Below, in pieces: positions 13,676 through 19,637 of a stretch of 19,637 nt of DNA. The notes below the pieces were generated by a model. The model made no database searches. It worked only from the letters and a program-made list of their open reading frames with translations, and was not told the origin of the DNA. The position numbers and the translations under genes were made by a program. Positions within the stretch are counted from its first letter, which is position 1. Every line of letters begins with the position of its first letter. Source of the DNA: a bacterium (GTDB taxonomy: Bacteria > Bacillota > Clostridia > Christensenellales > UBA1242); the NCBI GenBank assembly GCA_024692805.1, contig JAILMD010000045.1:1-19637 (forward strand). Direction: 5' to 3'.

Positions 13676-14296
13676 ATGGCAAAATATACAGAAGCAGATT
13701 GCAGATTGTGCAGACGTGAAGGCGCTAAACTTTTCCTTAAAGGTGAAAGATGCCTTACTAAGAAATGTGCAATGGAAAGAAGACCTGTTAATCCTGGTGT
13801 TCACCCAGTTAGCAGAAAGAAACCAAGCGAGTATCAAACTCAGCTTCGTGAAAAACAAAAAGTTAAAAGAGCTTATGGGCTTCTTGAGAAACAATTTAGA
13901 GGTTATTATGAAGAAGCAGAGCGTATGAAAGGTATTACCGGTGAAAATATGCTTAGCCTTCTTGAGAGAAGACTTGATAACGTTGTTTATCGTCTTGGCC
14001 TTGGTTCAAGCAGAGCTCAATGTAGGCAATTAGTTAATCACGGTCATTTCTGCGTTAATGGCAAAGCAGTTAACATTCCATCTTACCAAGTTAAAGTTGG
14101 TGATGTTATCTCTGTTAAAGAAAACAAACAAAAGAAGGGAAGTTTTGCTAGCGTTAGAGAATCAAAAGTTGTTGTTCCTAAATGGCTTGAATTTGATTCA
14201 ACTAACTTAACTGGTAAAGTTAAGAATCTTCCAGTAAGAGAAGATATTGACCTTAACATTGAAGAGCACTTAATTGTCGAGCTTTACTCTAAGTAA
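13676..14296 (+). CDS. rpsD: 30S ribosomal protein S4 (uS4), zinc form
   Basis: S4 nucleates 30S body assembly and represses its own operon in both Escherichia coli and Bacillus, by different RNA targets. The 206-residue protein has an N-terminal zinc site with C9, C12, C26 and C31, the same spacing as in Thermus S4. After it come EKQKVKRAYGLLEKQFRGYY, the S4 RNA-binding domain (LERRLDNVVYRLGLGSSRAQ, then VNHGHFCVNGKAVNIPSYQV) and the basic C-terminal part. AGGAGGG lies just upstream. It ends with three consecutive in-frame stops, TAA TAG TAA (14294-14302). Confidence 0.98.
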   Translation: MAKYTEADCRLCRREGAKLFLKGERCLTKKCAMERRPVNPGVHPVSRKKPSEYQTQLREKQKVKRAYGLLEKQFRGYYEEAERMKGITGENMLSLLERRLDNVVYRLGLGSSRAQCRQLVNHGHFCVNGKAVNIPSYQVKVGDVISVKENKQKKGSFASVRESKVVVPKWLEFDSTNLTGKVKNLPVREDIDLNIEEHLIVELYSK

Positions 14297-14317
14297 TAGT
14301 AACAGGAGGAAACAGTT

Positions 14318-15271
14318 ATGTTACAAATTGAAAAACCAAGAATTGAATGTGTTGAAGAACAAAACGGAAGCTATGCTAAATTTGTTTTGGAACCACTTGA
14401 GAAAGGTTTCGGAACAACAATCGGCAACGCTCTTAGAAGAATGCTTTTATCAAGCCTTCCAGGAGCAGCAGTTGTTTGCATTAAAATTGCAGGCGTTCCT
14501 CACGAGTTTTCAACGCTTAAAGGCTGCAGAGAAGATGTTACTGAAATTATTTTAAACATTAAAAACCTTGCAGTTAAAACAACAAAAACTGATAAAGATT
14601 TTAAGAAAACTTTAACACTTAAAGCAAAAGGGCCATGTGTTGTAACAGCAGCAGACATTGCTCCTGATGATCAAGTTGAAGTTTTAAACCCTGACCTTTA
14701 TATCTGCACTCTTGAAAATGATGGCGAGCTTGATATGCAACTCATCGTTGGAAGAGGTCGTGGTTATGAAGGCGCTGATCATAACAAAGAAGCAGGTTAT
14801 CCAATTGGCTTTATTGCTATTGATAGCATTTTCAGCCCTGTTAAAGCTGCTAGTTATGATGTTACTAACACACGTGTTGGTCAAAGCACTGATTATGACA
14901 AGTTAACACTTGAAGTAACAACAAATGGAACAGTTTCAGCTAAAGAAGTTATTAGCCTTGCTAGCAAACTTTTAGTTGAACACCTTAACTTATTTGTTGA
15001 AATGGTTGAAGAAATGAAAAACACTTCAATCTTAGTAAGCCGCGAAGAAGACAAAGTTGCAAAACTTATGGAAATGAGCATTGAAGAAATGGATCTTTCT
15101 GTTAGAAGTTATAACTGCTTAAAGCGCGCTGGCATTAACACTGTTGAAGATTTAACAAAGAAAACAGAAGATGATATGCTTAAGGTTAAAAATTTAGGAC
15201 GTAAATCACTTGATGAAGTTATCAACAAACTTGTTGATATGGGCCTAAACCTTAGCGTTCGTGAAGACTAA
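14318..15271 (+). CDS. rpoA: DNA-directed RNA polymerase subunit alpha
   Basis: The alpha dimer is the assembly platform of RNA polymerase, and its C-terminal domain binds UP elements and activators. The 317-residue protein has the N-terminal domain motif KGFGTTIGNALRRMLLSSLP, used for dimerisation and contacts with beta and beta'. A linker lies near residues 230-250. The C-terminal domain contains LSVRSYNCLKRAGINTVEDL and KVKNLGRKSLDEVINKL, with the DNA-contacting helices intact. AGGAGG sits 7-8 nt before ATG 14318. It ends with a doubled TAA stop. The A/T-rich element ahead of the S10 promoter is the kind of site this domain recognises. Confidence 0.98.
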   Translation: MLQIEKPRIECVEEQNGSYAKFVLEPLEKGFGTTIGNALRRMLLSSLPGAAVVCIKIAGVPHEFSTLKGCREDVTEIILNIKNLAVKTTKTDKDFKKTLTLKAKGPCVVTAADIAPDDQVEVLNPDLYICTLENDGELDMQLIVGRGRGYEGADHNKEAGYPIGFIAIDSIFSPVKAASYDVTNTRVGQSTDYDKLTLEVTTNGTVSAKEVISLASKLLVEHLNLFVEMVEEMKNTSILVSREEDKVAKLMEMSIEEMDLSVRSYNCLKRAGINTVEDLTKKTEDDMLKVKNLGRKSLDEVINKLVDMGLNLSVRED

Positions 15272-15285
15272 TAAGGAGAAAAATA

Positions 15286-15795
15286 ATGGAAACAAAGAAA
15301 CTTGGAAAACCAACTGATATGCGTAATGCTATGCTTCGCTCATTAGTTACCGACCTTCTTTGGTATGGAAGAATTGAAACAACTCTTGATAGAGCTAAAG
15401 CCGCTGCAAGACTTGCTGAAAAATATATCACACTTGCTGTTAACTCATATAAAGATGTTGTAACTAGTGAAAAGAAAACAGTTGATGCTAAAGGGAAAGA
15501 AGTTAAAACAACAATTTCTAAAGATGGCGTTTCTAAACTTAATGCTCGCAGAACATTAATGGCTAACCTTAATGTTAAAGAAGAACAAAGAGCAAAAGGC
15601 GAAAAGAAAGAAGCATTTGAGTCAAGAACTCAAGGAATTAAAAATCCTTTAATTGAAAAGATTTTTGATGACCTTGCTCCTAAATATGACGCAAGAGCAA
15701 CTGAAAAAGGCCAAAAAGGTGGCTATACTAGAGTTATCAAAACTTCTGCAAGACGTGGTGATAACGCTCAACTTGCAATTGTTGAATTAGTTTAA
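15286..15795 (+). CDS. rplQ: 50S ribosomal protein L17 (bL17) with internal insertion
   Basis: L17 is at the 50S surface close to the tunnel exit. The conserved parts are KLGKPTDMRNAMLRSLVTDL with RIETTLDRAKAAARLAEKYI at the start and PLIEKIFDDLAPKYDARATE followed by GGYTRVIKTSARRGD at the end. At 169 residues it is about 45 longer than the common 115-130. The extra residues lie at roughly 54-84 (K/T/V-rich) and 96-118 (E/K/R-rich), either side of KLNARRTLMANL. I recall similar insertions in L17 of some Ruminococcaceae, from memory only. AAGGAG upstream; the operon terminator follows. Confidence 0.96.
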   Translation: METKKLGKPTDMRNAMLRSLVTDLLWYGRIETTLDRAKAAARLAEKYITLAVNSYKDVVTSEKKTVDAKGKEVKTTISKDGVSKLNARRTLMANLNVKEEQRAKGEKKEAFESRTQGIKNPLIEKIFDDLAPKYDARATEKGQKGGYTRVIKTSARRGDNAQLAIVELV

Positions 15796-15801
15796 AAAGT
15801 T

Positions 15802-15830
15802 AAACCGTAAGTAAAACTTGCGGTTTTTTT
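15802..15830 (+). terminator. Rho-independent terminator of the alpha operon
   Basis: AAACCGTAAG (15802-15811) pairs with CTTGCGGTTT (15817-15826), ten pairs with one G-U, around the loop TAAAA. A run of seven T residues (15824-15830) begins inside the 3' arm. It lies 7 nt after the rplQ stop and is the best intrinsic terminator in the window. Confidence 0.9.
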
Positions 15831-15923
15831 ATGCAAAAATTACCATATTTTTCTTAAAATTAGGTCCTAACTTACATTTTTAGTTTTACAAACTCACCAT
15901 TGTTTGATAAACTATAATAGATA
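15831..15923 (+). promoter_or_regulatory. Promoter region of the condensation-protein cassette
   Basis: This 93-nt AT-rich gap holds a perfect -10 box TATAAT at 15913-15918. No good -35 hexamer exists at 16-18 bp; TTTACA at 15885-15890 is too far (22 bp). An interrupted palindrome TTAGG-T-CCTAA at 15860-15870 lies about 43 bp upstream of the -10 box and could be an operator. The expected transcription start (about 15924-15926) falls on the start codon of the next gene, and no ribosome binding site precedes it. Confidence 0.6.
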
Positions 15924-17312
15924 ATGGCTAAGAAAAATAACGAAAATCAAATGGTGTTTAAGGTTGAAAATCAAAACCTCACTGTTGTTGCTGAAAAGAA
16001 TAAGACAAAAAAGCAAAAAAAGAGTAAAGAAGATTCTCGTTTTTTTGGTTCAAAAATGTTTGATTGGCTAAAACTTGATAATGCCGCAACTATTTATCCT
16101 AGCAGCAAAAATGAGCATTGGACTTTTGTTTATAGAATTAGCGCTATTATGAAGAAAGAGGTTGACCCCGTTATTCTTCAAAAGAGTGTTGATGAAATAA
16201 TGCCAAGGTTTCCTTCTTTCTTTGTTTGTTTAAAGAAGGGTTTTTTCTGGCATTATTTTGAACAGAATAATAGAAGGCTTGAAGTTGAAGAAGAAAAGAA
16301 TTTTCCTTGTTCTTATATGAATATTAATGACCCTAACAAACATTTAATCAGGGTTATTTATTCAAAATATAGAATAAGCCTTGAAGTTTTCCACGCAGTT
16401 AGTGATGGTCACGGGTCACTTATTCTTTTCAACTGCTTAATGGCAAGATATCTTGAAAATATAGGCAAGAAGATAGGGCAGAATAATTTAGTTTTAAACT
16501 ATAATGACGTTCCAACCGCTGAAGAATTAGAAGATAGTTTTTTGGCTAATGCAACTAACCAAAAAGGAAAGGGGCATCGCGAAGCCAGCGCTTATAACAT
16601 TGCTGGAACAGTTGAAGATGAGGGAATTGTTAACACAACTATTGCAACGATGAGCGTTAACCAAGTTAAAGAGGTTGCTAAAAAGTATAACGCAAAATTA
16701 ACAAGTTTTTTAGCATCTGTTTTTGGCTATGAAATTTTAAAGAGAAGAAAAAATAGTAAAAAGCCGGTTAAAATCAGCATTCCTATTGATATGAGAAAAG
16801 AATTTAATAGTTCAACGCTTAGAAATTTCAGTTCTTATATCAACATTCCTTTAAGCGATGAGAAAGATAGTTTGGCTGAAGTTATTGATAAAATAAAATG
16901 CGGATTAGAAGGGGTAGATAGGGAATTTTTGCAAAAAAACATTAATTCTAATGTAAATTTGCAGAAAAATTTATTCATTAAGTTAATTCCATTGCCAATT
17001 AAAAACCTTGCTTTAAGCACTTCATTTAACTTGCTAGGTGAAAATTTGCAAACGTTTGCCTTTTCAAATTTAGGTAAAGTTCAGGTTCCTGATGAGTTTT
17101 ATGATGAAATTGAAAGATATGAAGTTAACCTTGGGAGAAGCAAACATAACGCAATTAGTGTTGGCTTGATTTCATTTGGTGACATTTTAACCATAACAAT
17201 TTCAAGCAAACTTTGCGAAAATACAACCGAAAGAGATGTTTTAAGAAAACTAAGCGAGTTTGGAATTGATATTAAAGTTGAAAGCAACAGGAGGGATCGC
17301 TATGGCAAATAG
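15924..17312 (+). CDS. Condensation-domain (WS/DGAT or alcohol-acetyltransferase-like) protein
   Basis: The 462-residue protein belongs to the CoA-dependent acyltransferase fold shared by NRPS condensation domains, PapA5 and wax-ester synthases. Residues 1-43 are a polar K/E/N-rich leader. The domain starts at KMFDWLKLDNAATIYPSS (44-61). The active-site motif is H157-A-V-S-D161-G162, with F156 where many members have a first histidine. SIPIDMRKEFNSSTLRNFSS (285-304) and FSNLGKVQVPDEF (380-392) are typical second-half motifs. No signal peptide or membrane segment is seen. The substrate is unknown. There is no ribosome binding site before ATG 15924, and ATG 15951 lacks one too. It overlaps the next gene by 11 nt. 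Confidence 0.82.
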   Translation: MAKKNNENQMVFKVENQNLTVVAEKNKTKKQKKSKEDSRFFGSKMFDWLKLDNAATIYPSSKNEHWTFVYRISAIMKKEVDPVILQKSVDEIMPRFPSFFVCLKKGFFWHYFEQNNRRLEVEEEKNFPCSYMNINDPNKHLIRVIYSKYRISLEVFHAVSDGHGSLILFNCLMARYLENIGKKIGQNNLVLNYNDVPTAEELEDSFLANATNQKGKGHREASAYNIAGTVEDEGIVNTTIATMSVNQVKEVAKKYNAKLTSFLASVFGYEILKRRKNSKKPVKISIPIDMRKEFNSSTLRNFSSYINIPLSDEKDSLAEVIDKIKCGLEGVDREFLQKNINSNVNLQKNLFIKLIPLPIKNLALSTSFNLLGENLQTFAFSNLGKVQVPDEFYDEIERYEVNLGRSKHNAISVGLISFGDILTITISSKLCENTTERDVLRKLSEFGIDIKVESNRRDRYGK

Positions 17313-18003
17313 ATTTTGCAAATCCTGTGGGGTTAATGTTAGTGAAGATTTATCAAACTGCCCATTATGTGGAAAATATATTTTAAAAGATGGTGAAAAA
17401 ACTAAATTAACAAAATCTAGTTTTCCTCATTATAATTATATTTCAATCGCAAAAGAAAAGGCTTTTAAAATTGTTAGAAACATTGTTTTTTATGCTATAA
17501 TAATCTGTGTGCTAATCAATTTGGTTTTTACAACTAGGCCTTTTTGGTTTCCGCTTGCGGTTGTTCCATTATTTTGTTTATATATGATTTTTATTCATCC
17601 ATTTAGGCACGGGGGAAGTTTCTTATCTAAACTTCCAAGTGGGATTGCTTACTTATCGCTTATGTTAATATTTATTGATGCTTATTGTCATCTTTGTTAT
17701 GCAACAAAACTAGGCTGGGCGATAGGTTATGCTGTTCCGCTAAGCTGGTTTGCAATCATCTTAACCTGCGCAATTATCGGCTTTTCAAGCAATAAACTAT
17801 GTATGTATTATGTCAGGCAAGTTCCTATAATTGTTATATTTGCGGTTATTTATTTAGTTATAAAACTATTCTTTTTTAAAGAGCTTGCAAGATGGCCAAG
17901 TTTATTATTTGTTTTTAGCGCTGGAGCGTGGTGGGTTTTAGGCGCTAGTTTTAAGAAAAAACTATTTAAAGACGAAATGAGAAAGGATTATCATATAAAC
18001 TAG
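17302..18003 (+). CDS. Zinc-ribbon plus multi-pass membrane protein (DUF6320-like)
   Basis: The 233-residue protein begins with a zinc ribbon, C6-x2-C9 and C20-x2-C23 (FCKSCGVNVSEDLSNCPLCG). A short cytosolic linker and six predictable membrane segments follow at about 57-77, 80-98, 113-132, 138-161, 173-192 and 197-214, and it ends in a basic tail (KKKLFKDEMRKDYHIN). AGGAGG at 17289-17294 is 7 nt from ATG 17302. An upstream in-frame extension to 17260 is therefore rejected. From memory it resembles the DUF6320 family, often next to condensation-type acyltransferases in Firmicutes. Function is unknown. A partnership with the preceding gene is inferred from the 11-nt overlap. Confidence 0.78.
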   Translation: MANRFCKSCGVNVSEDLSNCPLCGKYILKDGEKTKLTKSSFPHYNYISIAKEKAFKIVRNIVFYAIIICVLINLVFTTRPFWFPLAVVPLFCLYMIFIHPFRHGGSFLSKLPSGIAYLSLMLIFIDAYCHLCYATKLGWAIGYAVPLSWFAIILTCAIIGFSSNKLCMYYVRQVPIIVIFAVIYLVIKLFFFKELARWPSLLFVFSAGAWWVLGASFKKKLFKDEMRKDYHIN

Positions 18004-18012
18004 GGAAAAATT

Positions 18013-19637
18013 ATGAATTTTGTAGACACGGTTTTAGAAAAAATTAAACAGAGTAAGCAAAAATATTTAACCACTGACCAAATTATGAGGCTTTGTGGGT
18101 TAAGTATTGGTTTTGATAGGCGTGCAATGGATATGGCTATCAATGAACTTTGCAGAAAAGACAAACTTGTTAGAACTGCGCGAAATAAATATACTCTTTC
18201 AGCAAATGCTGGCGCTCTAAAAGGCAGAGTTATTGGAACGGGAAGGGGCTATGTTTTTGTTCGCCCAGAAGATAGCGAAGTTGATGATATTTTTGTTCCT
18301 GAAAAAGAAACAAATGGCGCAATTCATGATGACCTTGTTTTAGTTAAACTTGATACACCTAAGGGTTCAAAAAGAAACAATTTTAATTCTAAGGCCCAAT
18401 CTAAAAGTGGAAAAATTATTAAAATTATTGAGCGAAGTTTAACAACTGCTGTTGGTATTTATTCATATTCTGGCGGCGGAAATATTGTCACGCCTGATGA
18501 TAAGAGGTTTTGTGATGTAATTTTTATTGCTCCAGATAAAACGAAGGGGGCGCTTCCAAATAGCAAAGTTGTTGTTAAAATAACTGATTATCCTTCAAGC
18601 GTTACTATGGCAAAGGGTGAAATTATTGAAGTTTTAGGTGACGCAGGTGACCCTAAAATTGCAACACTTTCACTAATTCGAGCATTTGGTTTAACTGAAA
18701 AGTTTCCAGATCAAGTTATAAGCGAAGCAAAAAATGTTAAAACAACTATAACAAAAAAAGACCTTGAAAACAGAACGGATTTTAGAAATCAAACTGTTAT
18801 AACTATTGATGGGGCTGACGCTAAAGACTTTGATGACGCAATTAGTCTTAAAATGGATAAAGAAGATTATATTTTAAGTGTTCATATTGCTGATGTTTCA
18901 AACTATGTTAAAGAGGGCAGCGAAATCGATAAAGAGGCTTTTAGGCGCGGAACTAGCGTTTATTTTCCTGACCTTGTTATTCCAATGCTTCCTGAAGTTT
19001 TGAGTAATAATATTTGTTCACTAAGGCCTGACGAAGATAGGTTAACGCTTTCTGTTATTATGAGGGTTGACGCAAAAGGGAAAGTCGTTGACTATAAGAT
19101 AACAAAAGGCATAATCAAAAGTTGTTTTAGAATGACTTATGATCAGGTTACTAACATTTTTAACGGTGATAAGGTTGAAAGGGAAAGATGTAAAAACGTT
19201 GTTCCAATGCTTGAAGATATGCGCAAACTTGCTAAAATCCTAATTAACGTTAGAAATAAAGAAGGAAACCTTGATTTTGATTTGCCTGAAGTTCAGATTG
19301 ATGTTGACGAAAAGGGAAGAACAACTTGCGTTAGAAGAAAACCTCGTAACGATAGTGACAAACTTGTTGAGCAATTTATGGTTTTAACCAATCAAGTTGT
19401 TGCTAAACATTTTGACAAGTTAAAAATTCCTTTTGTTTATAGGGTTCACGAATCACCAACACCAGAAAAACTTACTGCTTTTACCGATTATGCGAGCGGG
19501 CTTGGTCTTAAATTTTTTGCTGATAGCGAAAATGTTAGGCCTAAAGACTTCCAAAAGATATTGTTTGAAACGGCTAATGAGCCTTACCATGATGCTCTTA
19601 GCAAGGTTATGCTTAGAAGTATGCAAAAGGCTGTTTA
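18013..19637 (+). CDS. rnr: Ribonuclease R, 3'-truncated by the window edge
   Basis: RNase R is a processive 3'-5' exoribonuclease that digests structured RNA. The 541 visible codons run off the end without a stop. Residues 1-62 resemble the N-terminal helix-turn-helix. Two cold-shock domains follow (about 68-140 with GRVIGTGRGYVFV, and 145-206). The RNB catalytic domain starts near 255. The metal-binding aspartates are D266, D272, D274 and D275 in TIDGADAKDFDDAISL, and HIADVSNYV (291-299), YFPDLVIPMLPEVLSN and FVYRVHESPTPEKL are further RNB motifs. The C-terminal S1 domain lies outside the window. ATG 18013 follows the previous stop by 9 nt, with AGGGA as the ribosome binding site. Confidence 0.95.
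   Translation, partial: MNFVDTVLEKIKQSKQKYLTTDQIMRLCGLSIGFDRRAMDMAINELCRKDKLVRTARNKYTLSANAGALKGRVIGTGRGYVFVRPEDSEVDDIFVPEKETNGAIHDDLVLVKLDTPKGSKRNNFNSKAQSKSGKIIKIIERSLTTAVGIYSYSGGGNIVTPDDKRFCDVIFIAPDKTKGALPNSKVVVKITDYPSSVTMAKGEIIEVLGDAGDPKIATLSLIRAFGLTEKFPDQVISEAKNVKTTITKKDLENRTDFRNQTVITIDGADAKDFDDAISLKMDKEDYILSVHIADVSNYVKEGSEIDKEAFRRGTSVYFPDLVIPMLPEVLSNNICSLRPDEDRLTLSVIMRVDAKGKVVDYKITKGIIKSCFRMTYDQVTNIFNGDKVERERCKNVVPMLEDMRKLAKILINVRNKEGNLDFDLPEVQIDVDEKGRTTCVRRKPRNDSDKLVEQFMVLTNQVVAKHFDKLKIPFVYRVHESPTPEKLTAFTDYASGLGLKFFADSENVRPKDFQKILFETANEPYHDALSKVMLRSMQKAV

Noticed and set aside
14274..14555. Second + frame at the rpsD-rpoA junction
   Set aside because: It is out of frame with rpoA over a strongly conserved region and has no ribosome binding site of its own.
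1..19637. A change in the genetic code (TGA as tryptophan)
   Set aside because: All tryptophan codons seen are TGG and every gene is intact with the standard bacterial code. Only the lack of TGA stops hints otherwise, and it is reported as a finding rather than a code change.
1..19637. CRISPR arrays, insertion sequences, tRNA genes, integration sites
   Set aside because: Reading through, I saw no regularly spaced repeats, transposase-like proteins, terminal inverted repeats or cloverleaf-like sequences. The window is contiguous housekeeping plus one small cassette.

Overview
The window is AT-rich DNA from a low-GC bacterium, most likely a member of the Firmicutes and probably an uncultured gut-type Clostridia. 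This rests on the strong AGGAGG ribosome binding sites, the complete S10-spc-alpha gene order, the zinc-binding form of S14, the zinc-LID adenylate kinase, and the DUF6320-type membrane protein. Placement at order level (for example Christensenellales-like) is only a guess from the style of L3 and L17. All genes lie on the + strand, so one transcription direction covers the whole window.

Region 1 (1-221) is a textbook promoter, with an A/T-rich upstream element, TTGACA, 17 bp and TATAAT. It is followed by a leader of about 165 nt with three predictable hairpins. Region 2 (222-10935) is the fused S10 and spc cluster: rpsJ, rplC, rplD, rplW, rplB, rpsS, rplV, rpsC, rplP, rpmC, rpsQ, rplN, rplX, rplE, rpsN, rpsH, rplF, rplR, rpsE, rpmD, rplO, secY. 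Gaps are 0-20 nt, and five junctions are one-base TAATG stop/start overlaps. Region 3 (10936-12775) starts with a GCAA-tetraloop hairpin and carries adk, map, infA and rpmJ. Region 4 (12776-15830) opens with a 119-nt leader that can fold in several mutually exclusive ways, one of which covers the rpsM ribosome binding site. It continues with rpsM, rpsK, rpsD, rpoA and rplQ and closes with a good intrinsic terminator.

Region 5 (15831-18003) departs from the canonical neighbourhood. A TATAAT box sits 5 nt before the start codon of a condensation-domain (WS/DGAT/alcohol-acetyltransferase-like) protein that has no ribosome binding site, which is the layout of a leaderless mRNA. It overlaps a zinc-ribbon plus multi-pass membrane protein by 11 nt. 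Region 6 (18013-end) is the first 541 codons of rnr (RNase R), cut by the window edge and probably cotranscribed with the two preceding genes.

Functionally the window makes most of the ribosome core, the Sec translocon channel, the RNA polymerase alpha subunit, IF-1, the N-terminal methionine-removing enzyme and adenylate kinase. A small, probably acyl-transfer-related membrane cassette and an RNA-decay enzyme follow. Most of this is ordinary housekeeping. The parts that deserve a second look are the rpsM leader, the apparently leaderless two-gene cassette, the adenylate kinase with altered catalytic residues, the complete absence of TGA stops, and charged tails or insertions on L24, S5 and L17.
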